DNA of 64,000 nucleotides, taken from Raffaelea ambrosiae (Eukaryota; Ascomycota; Sordariomycetes; Ophiostomatales; Ophiostomataceae). The position numbers and the translations under genes are program-made. The stretch's first letter is position 1; each line of letters starts with the position of its first letter. Positions 29,645 to 40,700 of the stretch are shown here, one piece after another. The notes under the pieces were generated by a model. It ran no database searches. It had not been told where the DNA came from and saw only the letters and a program-made list of their open reading frames with translations. The stretch spans positions 4,737,869 through 4,801,868 of the forward strand of contig PCDI01000001.1 of NCBI GenBank assembly GCA_002778195.1, written 5' to 3'.

Positions 29645-32359
29645 CTACTTGGACTCGGCCGGCTTCTCCCGCACGGGCAGGTCCTTTGTTTCGCCCTTGG
29701 CCACGGGCAGCGTGGCCTCCTTGCTGGCAGCCTTCTTGCTGGCGTCGCCGCCAGCCTCGGCAGCAGCCGCTGCCGCTTTGGCCGCCTTCCGGGCTTTTTT
29801 CCGCTCCTTGTCCGCCAGCTTCTTCTTCTTGGCCTCCTCCTCCTCCTTCTTGGCTTCCGAAGTGCCACCGAACCGCTCCTGCCACTCCTTGACCTTCTTG
29901 TCGTCAATGCGTGAGAACAGGTACGCAGCCTTGCCGATCTTGTGGCCCGGCTTCAGCACCGCCGGGTCGAACTTGTCCGGAATCAGAGCCAGCGGAAGAT
30001 TGAGCTGCTGCGCAATCGAGTCCGACGTCGACGGCACAAACGGCGCGAGAACCGACGCCAGCAGCGAGCACAGCGACAGTGCAAACCCAATCACGGTGTG
30101 AGTGCGCTCGGGTTCCTTCTCGAGGCTGGCGTTGTCGAGGCGGTACTGCAGCAGGTTGTTGCCCAGGCTGGAGATGGAGGTGGCCGTTTCCAGGCCGGCA
30201 CGGATGTGCACGGCGTCCATCTCCGTGATGTACCCTTCGAGCGTCTTCTGGACCTCGGCGACCCAGGCGGCAAAATCAAACGACTCGTGCGTGAACGTGG
30301 CCGTGTACTCGGGCACCACGCCGTCAAACTTGGCGTTGACAAACTTGACAATGCGATTGACAAAGTTGCCAATGTTGGCCAGCAGAATCGAGTTGTTGGC
30401 CAACACAAACGAGCTCCACTCAAACTGCGTGTCGCCCGTCTCCGGACGCGCGCTGAGCAGGTAGTACCGATACACCGATGTCGGGATGCCCGTCAGCTTG
30501 GCCTGGTCACCAAAGACACCGACCGACCGGGACTTGGAGAACTTGGTTCCCTCGTAGTTGAGGTACTCGCTGTGTATAGAGAGAGTGAGGCAGTGAGCAT
30601 GAGGAAAACATACAGATTTACAGCAACAAGGAACACTGGGGATTCCTGACTCACGTCGTAGAGATGTGGTGCAACATGTTCCACTTGTCGCCCGTGCCCA
30701 GTTCGGTTGCCGGGAAAATCACAGCTGATAGTGGTTAGCAAGACCAAATGGGCATGGACGGTCAACAAAAATGCTTCTTACTGTGGAAGGGCGTGTTGTC
30801 TTTGCCCATGAACTGGTACAGCTTCAGGTCGTAGTCGCCTCCCTTCCACCATTGCTCCCACTCCTTGGTGTAGCACGATGTTATAGACGGGTAGCCAATG
30901 CATGCCTAGAGAAATGTCAATATTCAGACAGGCTTGTGACAAGTTAAAAGAGGTTGCTTACATCAAACCTATGAAATGTGTTAGTGGGTGAGCATAAGGG
31001 AAGGGAGGTAGAGATTCAAAACTCGTACCAGACATAGATAACTTTCGTCTCGTAGCCGGGCAGCGGCACGGGCACGCCCCATTTCAGGTCACGGGTGATG
31101 GACCGGCCTTCCAGACCCTTGGCCAGCCACGACTTGGTGATGGCAATGGCGTTCGTCGACCACTTGCCCTCCTGGCTAGACTTGGCAAACCACTCGTCGA
31201 TCTTGGGCTGCAGCTTGTCCAGAGCCAAGAAAATGTGCTTCGTGTCGCGCGGCACGGGGGCCTTGCCGACCTTGCAGATCTTGCAGCGCGGGTTGATCAG
31301 CTCAAAGGGGTCGAGCAGGTTGCCGCAGGCGTCGCACTGGTCGCCACGCGCGTCGTCGTAGTTGCACCGCGGGCACGTGCCCTCCACGAAGCGGTCGGCT
31401 GAAGATGTTGGTTAGCTAAGAGACTTCTGTCGTCCCTCCCCCTCCCCCCCTCTCCTCGGCTCTCACTCACCCAAGAATGCATCGTGATTCTCGCAAAACG
31501 GCTGTGTGGTGACGCGCTCCTCGAGCCAGCCGTTCTTCCACAGCTTCAGGAAAATGTCCTGGACAACCTCGGTGTGGTTCGGGGTGCTCGTGCGGCCAAA
31601 GTAGTCGAAGTTGATCTGGAAGTCGTCGTAGATGTCCTTGTGGAGCTTGTGGAACTTGTCGCAGAGCTCGCGGGGAGTGACGCCTTCCTCCAGGGCCCTA
31701 TGAGAGGAGGCTGTGTCAGTCGGTGTTGTGTTTCGTTCGAGAGAGAGAGATAGAGAGAACGCCCGCTTGGAAGGAGAGCGTTTGGTGCCTTACTTGGTCT
31801 CGGTTGCAGTGCCGTACTGTTTCAGAGGACGGTTAGTCAAGGACCTGGAAGGACAGTAAGAGACGAAGAAGCTCTCAAAGAAGCTCCCGGAGAAGCTCCC
31901 GGAGAAGCTCCCAGAGCACTCCCAGAGCACCTCCCAGAGCACCTCCCAGAGCACCCCCCAGAGCACTCACCTCGTCGGTACCGCAGATGTAGAGAGTCTG
32001 GTTTCCTCGCTGTCTGGAGTAGCGGGCAAAGCAATCGGCCGACAGGGTCGAGCCAATGATGTTTCCGAGCTATGGTAGAGCCCACTGTCAGTTTTCTGCT
32101 CCATCTTGTTCCCTTTTTGTTCCACTGCTTGTCGTGTCGTGTTGCCCATGTCCTTCCGGCCTCAGTCTCTCGAGCGGGGAATACAAACATGAGGAACGTT
32201 GTTCACGTATGGCAGCTAGACAATCGAGTCAGTCAGAGTGCATGGGCAGTGGGACATGCTACAGGAGCTGGATGTGAGGGAGTGAAAAGAACGTACGGCA
32301 CTCGTGACCAGGATGTTCTTTTTGCCCTTGACGGGCAGGACGGGGTTTTCCGCTGCCAT
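29645..32359 (-). CDS. MES1: Methionyl-tRNA synthetase, cytosolic
   Basis: Ten exons on the minus strand: 32359-32297, 32215-32189, 32069-31971, 31816-31794, 31697-31471, 31398-31029, 30968-30962, 30905-30782, 30724-30655 and 30569-29645; 644 residues. It charges tRNA-Met for initiation and elongation. Class I motifs are complete: LPYVNNVPHLGN with HLGN as the HIGH box (30-33), zinc knuckles C155/C158/C168/C171 and C185/C188, YVWFDACIGY (WFDA at 270-273), and KFSKS (346-350) as the KMSKS loop. An anticodon-binding helical domain follows (NFVNRIVKFVNAKFDG). The C-terminus is a Lys/Ala-rich tail (EEEEAKKKKLADKERKK). The GST-like N-terminal domain of yeast Mes1 is absent. Exon 7 is only 7 nt (GTTTGAT) and is required for the Trp-Phe-Asp of the active site. 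Confidence 0.95.
31870..31968. repeat. Minisatellite inside MetRS intron 3
   Basis: Within the intron at 31817-31970 two related 12-bp units repeat: about three copies of GGAGAAGCTCCC, then about five of CAGAGCACCTCC. It makes this intron (154 nt) longer than most others in the gene. Confidence 0.85.
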
Positions 32360-32939
32360 GGTGCCAGCCGAACGGACGCAGGAAAAGAAACTCCAAGGCG
32401 GGGAGAAGAAGATGCAGTTGCTTGTGTGGCAGGTTCAGTATCCACAGTAGCTCGGGTGGTACTGTATTTGCAAAGTGGTGAAATATCCTTGCTTCAACAC
32501 AGGAAGCCAAAAAAAAAAAAAAAACCGGGAAAGGGAAGGAAGGTTTAAGAGTCACAGCTTCAAATTTAGTCATGCGCTCACCCCAAGAGCAAGGCTGCAT
32601 ACCCCAAAAAAAAAGTCAGCAGCTATTATAAGGTGGGGAGACCTTTTAGTTTGGCGGCGGGCGGTTTTGCCCTGCGTGCCTGTTGTGCGCTGAAGGAGGG
32701 GTAGGTAGCATAACACGATCTGCGCCCCACTAGATTTACAGGGCGGTTTCGGGTTTTGCGGTAGCCTATAGCAGACGTTGCAGCGCACGACATCACCGAG
32801 ACATGCCCAGCCAGCCTAGCCAGCCTAACTCGATCTTTCTAATCTTATCTCACCTTTTAAAAAAAAGTGTCGTTCGGCTTACGGCTCGGGCTCTGAATCT
32901 CATCCTACGCACCCACTACTACAACCACCACAATAACCA
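32360..32939. promoter_or_regulatory. Divergent promoter region, MetRS / LTO1
   Basis: 580 bp between the two start codons. It contains an A-run (32509-32524), and a CCTAGCC-type direct repeat near 32809-32825. Both genes act in protein synthesis, so shared control is possible. Confidence 0.4.
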
Positions 32940-33521
32940 ATGGCCGACCCGTTTGACGACGTCCTCAACCTCGAGGACAACTTCTACAATGAGGGCTATA
33001 GACAGGGCGAGGTGGACGGCCAACGCGCCGGCCAGGTCGAGGGCCGCACGCTCGGACTGGAAAACGGCTTCAAGAAGTTTGTCGAGAGCGGCCGACTGTA
33101 CGGCAAGGCCGTGATCTGGGGGAACCGGCTGGGAACTGCGGGGAAAGAGACTGCGTCCGGGAGAAGTTCAGAGACCGAGCCACACCACCATGACTCGGAG
33201 AGCGCTGCTCCCATCACTCCGCTGCTGCCTCTCCCCCGAAATGCCCGTCTGCAGAAGAACATCCGCGCCGTCTACGCCCTTGTCGAGCCCGGCACGCTGT
33301 CGACAGCCAACACAGACGAGGCCGTGAACGATTTTGACGACCGTGTCAAGCGGGCGCAGGGCAAGGCACGCGTTGTGGAGAAGATGGTGGGCGAGCTGAG
33401 CAGCAGCGCCGAGGAGACCGGTGCACCAGCGCGGACCAGGCTCGTCCTCCCGCCCATATCGGCGTCGTCTCTGCCGCCAGCAACCACAGGTAGAACCCTG
33501 GAGAGGAGGGATTTGCCGTGA
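32940..33521 (+). CDS. LTO1: Lto1-like deca-GX3 protein (Yae1/Lto1 adaptor)
   Basis: Single exon, 193 residues. MADPFDDVLNLEDNFYNEGY leads into Gly residues spaced every four positions (G19, G23, G27, G31, G35, G39, G43), the deca-GX3 motif, followed by FKKFVESGRLYGKAVIW. This is the Lto1 (human ORAOV1) pattern; Yae1 lacks the LEDNFY start. Lto1 with Yae1 recruits the ABC ATPase Rli1/ABCE1 to the cytosolic iron-sulfur assembly machinery. Rli1 is needed for ribosome recycling. The second half (LQKNIRAVYALVEPGTL ... VKRAQGKARVVEKM) is also family-like. The C-terminus ends RTLERRDLP rather than in the Trp/Phe tripeptide known for Lto1; an unrecognised 3' intron is possible. Confidence 0.85.
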   Translation: MADPFDDVLNLEDNFYNEGYRQGEVDGQRAGQVEGRTLGLENGFKKFVESGRLYGKAVIWGNRLGTAGKETASGRSSETEPHHHDSESAAPITPLLPLPRNARLQKNIRAVYALVEPGTLSTANTDEAVNDFDDRVKRAQGKARVVEKMVGELSSSAEETGAPARTRLVLPPISASSLPPATTGRTLERRDLP

Positions 33522-33711
33522 TTTTGGGACAGTATTTTTGATCATTGTTGGCATATGCATTGGCGTTTTGGGGGGTCGGAAAAAACGGACTCGGGATATT
33601 AGAGACATGCGATCAAAGGGAGAAAGCGTGCACATACCATTTCCTAGCACAGATAATTATACCCTGGACATTGAGTAGAAGCATAGATGAAAAAAAGAAG
33701 AAAAGAAAAGA

Positions 33712-33765
<54 letters not shown>

Positions 33766-33896
33766 AAATGGGAGGGAATTTTCAAGTATAATTTCTTTTT
33801 GTTTTTCGATTTCTCGCCAAAGTAAATATCTATTCCATGCAAAATTATATACAGCACACATCCTTCTTCGTCTCGCGTCTTCCACTGCGGTCCCGT
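33522..33896. other. Convergent 3' region, LTO1 / complex I subunit
   Basis: 375 bp between two stops, occupied in part by the CAGCAA microsatellite. A continuing open frame over part of it (to 33678) is not supported as coding. Confidence 0.4.
33715..33765. repeat. (CAGCAA)n microsatellite
   Basis: About 8.5 perfect copies of CAGCAA in the shared 3' region. On either strand it gives homopolymeric ORF artefacts (poly Cys/Leu or Asn/Ser). Confidence 0.92.
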
Positions 33897-34661
33897 TTAT
33901 TCGAATGTCCGGCAAGGGTATCTGAAAGGTTAGCAAGGGTAGGAAGAGTACGCGAATTAAACGTGTAGCGACAAAAGCAGTCTCTGCCATCGGAGGTATC
34001 AAGAAAGAAGAGCAACGACTCACTTATCCGGGTACGACTGCTCGCCTGTCAGCTCATACTTGTGCACCTCCCACGAGCCCGTCTTGTTGCTCTGCCCGCT
34101 CGGCGTCGGCGGCAGGCCGTTCACCAGCAGGTCTGCGCTGGCCTCGGCCGGGGTCGTCTTGGTGGCCAGGAACGTGCCGAGCGTCGTGGTCTGGCCCGTC
34201 TCGGCCGCGGCCACGAGCGCCTGGACGCCCGCCTCGCCAATCAGCTCGGCCTTGGGCTTGGCGGCGCTGCCGACGGACAGCAGCGCGACGGCATCAGCCT
34301 GGGTGACAGTGCTCAGCCGCGGGTAGTTGCGGCGGGCGTCGCGCTTCCAGTAGGGGTTGCCGGCGATGTCGCCGGCCGGGTGGGTGACCGGGTCGTCGTA
34401 TTCCAGCGGGTCGTTCTGGCCGGGCGGGGGGTGGCGGTAGTAGGGGTTCAGGGGGACACCGTTGGAGCGGTTCTTGTCGAGGGCGACGGCGCGGCGGAAG
34501 AGCTCCCAGATGCCCTTGGCCTGGAGAGTTTGTTTCTAGAAAAGAGGGGGAGGAGAGTTAGCCAGAGAGAGAGATGGTCAAAAACATTCGGGGGTGGTCT
34601 GTCCTACTGTGGAAATGTCCATCACGCCGCCGACAGCGGCGGCCGCTGCCTTGGAGGCCAT
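33897..34661 (-). CDS. NADH:ubiquinone oxidoreductase 21.3 kDa subunit (complex I)
   Basis: Three exons on the minus strand: 34661-34608, 34535-34024 and 33921-33897; 196 residues, about 21 kDa, as expected from the name. Segments MDISTKQTLQAKGIWELFRR, GVPLNPYYRHPPPGQNDPL, YDDPVTHPAGDIAGNPYWKR, ALLSVGSAAKPKAELIGEAG and WEVHKYELTGEQSYP match the fungal 21.3 kDa accessory subunit described in Neurospora. It sits in mitochondrial complex I. Reading through the second intron meets TGA after SYPDK; instead the GTGAGT donor at 34023 and a GCTAAC branch plus CAG acceptor join to the short last exon, giving YPDKYPCRTFE. The first intron uses a weak GTAGGA donor. It is divergent from DOT5. Confidence 0.85.
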
Positions 34662-36141
34662 GGCGGTATTGTGATTCCGGAGTGATGGAGTTGACGGGGC
34701 AGAGGAGGAGGAGGTGGTGGTGGTGGTACTAGTCGGGGGCGTCGACGAGCGTCGGGGAGTGACCGTCGGGATGGATTGGAAGCAATTCGCGAGAATATTC
34801 GAGCTTCAGGATTTCGCTCGCCCCAAAGGTTGGATCTGGTTAGCCGAGCGTGTCCGAGTGGGGCGCCAGCTGGTAGGTATTTGGTGTGACGGGCCGTCAG
34901 ATTACAGAGGAAATATGGGGCGTATTTGATTGGTCAATTGGTCACCCTGCACCGTCCCTGGCGCAGTTTGCCCTTTTCCCCATAACTTGCGCAAAATCAG
35001 CACCGGATGATGGAATACAGCGGGCATCAGCGCTACGGCAATGGTGTGTTCGGCCGGTGTCGGCCGCCTGGGGCCGGTGACCCAATGGGCGCTGTAGCGG
35101 TTGCAGGAAGTGTGCCATATATCAGCTGGGACGAGATTGGTTTCCTCGCGTTCTCCTCCTCTGCACAATCTCATCCCAGACTTTTCATTCTTGCATTCTT
35201 CCTGCATCCCATTTACCTGCCTGTCCCTTATCTTTTATTTTAATTTATTTCTGTAAATCATTTTCCAAACCTTTCTCTCCTCTTTTCGCATCTGCTTTGA
35301 CATACAGATTCATACAGAATCCTTACAAAAAATGGCTGTGAGTTGAATTGCTTTCTTTACTTCTGTACTTGCATTCAAGTGTCTTCTGCAGACCCTCGTT
35401 CCCATGTCACGTTTCCTGTCTACTGTGCAGTTTCCGTGTCTGTTTTGCTGTGCCTCTTCTTGTTGCCCGTGCTCTGTCCATATATCCTGCGGGGAGTCTC
35501 CCCCATTATTATCCCCCGAACCGATACAGGGTAGCTGGTGGCCAGGGCTTTGTTTTTTACCGCCTGGAAAGCCTCGCCCGTAGTGATTGGCCCAAGCTTC
35601 TCTCCAGCTCACCCGGGCACGTTTTCCCTTGTGCCCCTCTGACAGCTATCGACGAGCGAACCGTTCAGGGGACGCCAACGGCCTTTTCGTGGGTCAGGAG
35701 CCAGTCCAGTCCCCAGTCCCGACCAGGTCTCCCATCGCAGTCATCGTCTCTCCCCAGCCATCTCCCATTTCCCGTGCTTGGGGTGTGTTCTGGACCCCCT
35801 TGTCGTGACGTTTTCCCTCCCCCCCTTCACCTTCTTCCTCCCCTTCCTTTTTTCCTCTTTCCCTCTCGTCCTTTCCCTTCCTTGCCCATTCTGCATCTCT
35901 ATTTTCCAAGTCGAAAATATCCCGTTTTCGTGTCGTCGCCTCCTTGGCACACCCATATTATCATATCTGCCTTTTCTTTTGACCCTTTTTGATATCTTTT
36001 TACTTGTCGCAACCCACCAGTTGCGTCATTCGCAACCATCCGCAACTCCCATTGTGTCTGGTCAACTCTACAAACCTGCCTGCCCTTTTATATCCTAATC
36101 TGAATAGCCCATTCCTTTTCTATACCCCCCAAGCATCCAAA
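34662..36141. promoter_or_regulatory. Divergent region, complex I subunit / DOT5, with long CT-rich leader
   Basis: 1.5 kb with no supported gene. The right half (35380-36140) is strongly pyrimidine-rich. A short ORF (ATGGCTGTGAGTTGA, 35332-35346) in good context overlaps a GTGAGT donor-like site. ORFs at 35348-35992 are pyrimidine-tract translations. Confidence 0.4.
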
Positions 36142-36919
36142 ATGGTGATGGAACTCCGCAAGCGCAAGGCGCCCGAGCCGGCACCGGCTCCCGTGCCCAA
36201 GAAGAAGACTGCTGCTGCCGCACCGGCCAAGAAGTCGGCTCCCGCAGAGAAGAAGAAGACAACGGCACCGGCCAAGACTGCACCAGCCAAGAAAGAAACA
36301 AAAAAGGAAGCCCCTGCTAAGAAGTCCAAGGACACTGCTGCTTCGTCCGGCCTCCCTGCTGTCGGCTCCACCATCGACCTCGAGGGCTTTGGCGGCTCCA
36401 TCCAGACCAACGAGGGCGAGACCACCTCACTCAAGGCCCTGGTCGAGGCCAGCAAGTCGGGCGTTGTCTTGTTTACCTATCCGAGGGCGTCGACCCCAGG
36501 ATGTAAGTCAGGGTCTTCTGTCAGGAGGAGCAGCCCAGTCTAGGCCGTACTTCGTCTCCTGTCCCCGTCTTCTTTGACATGCACTAACCTGTTCCGTGAA
36601 ATAAAAAGGCACCAAGCAGGCCTGCCTCTTCCGAGACCGCTATGCGCCCCTGACCGCCGGCGGCCTCGCCATCTACGGCCTCTCCACGGACTCCCCGAAG
36701 GCCAACACCACCTTTCAGACCAACCAGAAGCTGCCGTACCCGCTGCTGTGCGACCCGGAGGCCACCCTCATAGAGGCCATCGGCCTCAAGAAGGAGCCCA
36801 AGGGGACGACGCGCGGCGTGTTTGTGGTCGACAAGTCCGGCAAAGTGCTGGCCGCCGAGCCGGGCAGCCCGGACGGCACCGTGGCTGTGGTCGAGAAGAT
36901 TGTGGCCGAGAGCAAGTAA
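36142..36919 (+). CDS. DOT5: Nuclear thiol peroxidase, PrxQ/BCP-type peroxiredoxin (Dot5-like)
   Basis: Two exons, 36142-36502 and 36609-36919, encode 223 residues. Residues 1-70 are Lys/Ala/Pro-rich (RKRKAPEPAP, KKTAAAAPAKKSAP), as in histone-like or nuclear-targeted tails. The peroxiredoxin fold follows: LFTYPRASTPGCTKQACLFR contains the peroxidatic Cys (TPGC, codon split by the intron) and a second Cys five residues on, the atypical 2-Cys PrxQ arrangement. YGLSTDSPKANTTFQTNQKL, YPLLCDPEATLIEAIG and TTRGVFVVDKSGKVL complete the family pattern. It reduces alkyl hydroperoxides with thioredoxin, in the nucleus. The nuclear role is inferred from yeast Dot5 and the basic tail. Confidence 0.92.
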
Positions 36920-37795
36920 GGACAAAGAAATCTACCACCACCACCACCGCATGGGCAGAAAAAAAAAGATCAAGAAAACGGCATCCGAGCGACAGACCGT
37001 ATACGCCACAAATGTGACCAAACTATAAAATGTGACTTTCCCCCCTCCACTCTCTTTCTCGTTTCCTGTTTGCCATATCCCGGGTTTGGTGTTTAACCCA
37101 CCGCCGGTGTGTTTTGGCATATAAACGTTGCCGTACATCTTCCCACATCGTGTTAGTAAGAGGGGGGAATGTCGCATTTCCTTGTTTTTCTCCCACCATT
37201 TTGATCTTTCTCCTCTAATCATGTTGGATACCTCACTTACACGCGTTCTCTCTCGATTTAGGGCGCATCTTTGAAACTGAAGGACATTGTAGGGACTAAA
37301 ACGAAAAAAAAAAGAAGTTGGAATAAAAAGAGGAGACGGTAACGGCAAGGTTCAAGGGCTTTGGTTGTCCGACGAGATATGCATTCACGTAGCGAACTCG
37401 GTAGCGGAAATGGAACAAAAAATTGGCAAAACACAAAACCACACTTGCAAAAGTGTTCAAGGAGCAGCCGAGTGTCTGAAACGTGGGGGGGGGGGGTACT
37501 TACGAATAAGAACTTCACAAAGAAGCACCGCAAAGTCAAGGGCACTGCGCTTGTATTGGAGTAATAACACAGTAATGGGTAATAACGGATTGGCTCTCGC
37601 GTTGTGTTGTGAGATGGATATATGCTGATGATGCTGAATAACACACTGCTCTCCAATGTCCCCCATAATCTCGATTGCAAGGTCCCTTTCCCCATGCTAC
37701 TACTCCCACCAAAGTCATGGTGAGACTCTCACGGTAGGATGATGCTTGATGCAATAGTCCTCACTCCCCACTTTGTCTTGCCTTCTCCCACTCTC
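36920..37795. other. Convergent 3' intergenic region, DOT5 / UIM protein
   Basis: 876 bp between two stops. A run of 12-13 G at 37484-37497 stands out. Several overlapping ORFs of 60-145 codons on both strands lack coding bias, so I read it as non-coding. Confidence 0.4.
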
Positions 37796-40700
37796 TCATG
37801 ACTTCTCTGACAATTCTGACGCAACCACATACCGTCCTTCCGGGTTGTCCCAGTCGGCAATCATTTGGAACTCGCGAGGCTTGGGCTTCGGTTCCGGTTT
37901 TGCCTTCGTCTTGGCTTTTGCCATTGTCATTGTTGTCGTCTCCGGCTGCTTCTCCTTGACGTCTTGCTGCTGGAAGCCTTGGCTTGCACTCTCGGTGGTG
38001 GCAGTAGCGGTAGCGGCTGCGGCTGCGGCATTAGTGCCGTTGGTGACGCTTCCCTCGGCAAAGAAGTCGGCTTCTTCCGTGTTCGTAGCGTTGCTGCTAT
38101 CGGTGTGGATGCCAGTGCCGCTGCCGCTGCCAGTTCCGCTTCCACTGCCACTCCCGGTATCCATACCGCTGCCGCTGCCGCTGCCGCTGCCAGCGTCGCT
38201 GACAGTCGCGAATTCGGCCCCAATCCTTTCGAGTTCCACCGGTCGCGTACCCGCAGCACTAGCCGGCCGATTTATGGCCAGCTGTACCATCTCCGTACCC
38301 AAGGATCCGCTTTGCTCGGACTTTTGCGTGTCGTGGAGGATCTCACCGCTGTCATCGCTGGTCGCACGCCTGGTGGGAAATCCGTTCATATCGCCTTCGC
38401 TACTGTTTGCGCTGAGAACAGCGGCGGTGTTGCTTGCGCTATTGCTTGCATAATTACTCGCGCTGCTGCTGGCGTTGTAGCTTTCGTTGTTTGTGCTGCT
38501 GCCGGCAGCATTCTGGCTGTTGCTGAAGGCACCGTTGCTATAGGCATCACCATAGCTGGCGGCGATAGCTCTGTCCATCTCCTCGTCATACCCCTCATCC
38601 CCATCAAACTTATCGTCCAGCAGCGGTACATCGTCCATGTCTCGATCCGACAGCTCGTCAATGGCAGCCATATTGCTCGATACCGAGGCAATGCTGTTTG
38701 AGCGCTGCTGTCGTTTGGGTGGCGATGTAGGCGATATCTCTGCCGACACCCTCTTCTTCTCTCGCGGGCTCTCTTCTATCAGCTCCTGCTTAAAATGTCT
38801 ATTATCAAAGCGGGCGAATGTCCGTAGAGCAGTCGGCAGAGGCTCGGGCACCTCGGATAGAGCATCATCTGATGCGTATATGAGCATAGGCTTGCCTTCA
38901 CCCTCCTTGAATGCTGCTTTCTGTGCTTTTTCCAATGTTGTTTTCTAGAAATATGATCAGTCTTTGGCAGACTGTAGCACTGGGTTGGTCCTTTGTTGGA
39001 TACTTACCTCCACACTCAGAGGGTCTGATAATGCAGCGTTGTAGGACATCCTCCACCACTGATCCGGCACATAGTCAGAGCTCCCTTCCTCGGGCGAATG
39101 TTCTCTTCTGCACATGTACGTGATGTTGCTGGACACGATCACACCGCGCAGCCGGTACCGACAGGTCGGTGCCCATTCTTCTGGTTCCGACGGAACGGTC
39201 ATGCGAGAGCGTAGCCGCTTATAGAGCTCTTCACAGGCTTTCTTTTCCGCTTCCAGTTCTGCACGGCATTTGTTAGCAGTTCGGTTCTTCACGTCCTCTC
39301 AGCATGCGCAATTTCGTGCCGTGGTGGTAATGAACATACTCTTCAATTTCGCTTCGATATTAAGTAGCTTCTTCTTGTGGACGGCCATCTCGGCGTAGAT
39401 GGCCTTGGCCACAACCTGCTCGTTATTGCCAGAAAGGTCAACTTTTTCGACATCAGCCAGACTGAAGTCAAATTCGTCTGGCGTGCCGTGTGACTCCTCA
39501 TGGCGACGCCACAAGTCATTGGCCTTAAGCTGCCACAGCTTCTGCTGGCCAACTTGGATGGCTTCCTGTGACAGGACCACTCTGTCGCGATTGACGCCAT
39601 CGTTCTCGTCGACGAACTTGGTGATTTGAAAGCGCAGCTTCTCGCTCCCCTGGATGGCCTGGATGAGGCTTCGCAGCTTGCGCTGGAGCTGGAATGCCTG
39701 CTCCCGGTGCTCCTTCATGTATCGATCCAAGAATAAAAGCTCAGGAACATCAAAATCCGCCCGGGCTTCCATTGGCAGATGCATGCGGAAGATCTGAACC
39801 GGGCCGGCTCTCGAGACGGCAGCCATCTTAGAGGCATCGTGAGGGTCGGCCGAAATGCTCATCAGATCTGCCCAATAAACTGCATCTAAAGCCTGGTACA
39901 AGTTGTGTACGCCTCCCACGCATTGGCTGGCGTCGACGTGGACGTCCAGGATGCCGTATTGACTTACATCATGCGGCTGTTGTAGGTCGTTGGTATTGTA
40001 CATGCTGGCAACTGTATAGAGCCTGTAGCGAATGTAGTCGTCGTCGACGCCGAGCAAAATAGAAAAGAACTCCTGGTCTAGATCATCAGATCGGCTGGCC
40101 TTCATCACCTTCGTTTCCGCAAAAGTATCAGCTGTGCCGTAGGCCCGTTCGGTGTCATCGAGAAAGGCCATAACGCGGTGCAGCTCGTCAACGAAATCTT
40201 GCGTTTGACCTTCCAATTCATACTCGTCGAACTCGGCATCGAATCGATTCCCTTCTGCTCCTTGTTCTTGCGGTAATTGCCCGTATGCAGGTATGTAGCT
40301 ACCTTGCCACCACTCGGGGTCCTGTCCGTATGTGCTGGAAGGTGGGCCAAGGCGAAGGAGCGTGTTACGGACGCCCGGGATAGCGTGCAGGACAGTCAAC
40401 ATGCCGTTCAGGTAATAGTGTGCCCCTCCATTTGGCTTCCTACATCTCAAAAAGGCTGGCGCACCAGGACCACGTTTCCTGTTTGACGGGCTCGGCTCCT
40501 GATTTTGCGGGGCGGCCCTAACCATTGCCCACTGGTCAGGCTCATAGGTCTCCCGGTTGGCTGGGCCAAACAAGGGCAGTGATGTCGTGTCCGGCTCGCC
40601 TGCGGTCACACCAGTTTCCTGTGGTGAGTGCACGCCGGACATGGCGGCAGACTCAGCGAGGGCCCGTTCGAGATCGGTCTGTTCCTGGTTCTCGAGGGCC

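Noticed and set aside
33657..33857. Poly-Cys/poly-Leu ORFs on the minus strand
   Set aside because: Produced by the CAGCAA microsatellite and not conserved coding sequence.
34020..34661. Complex I subunit ending at the first in-frame TGA (34020)
   Set aside because: A strong donor, branch site and acceptor define an intron there, and the spliced end restores a plausible conserved C-terminus.
34840..34868. D-arm-like GTCCGAGTGG, suggesting a tRNA-Ser/Leu
   Set aside because: No B-box or pairing acceptor stem within 100 bp downstream.
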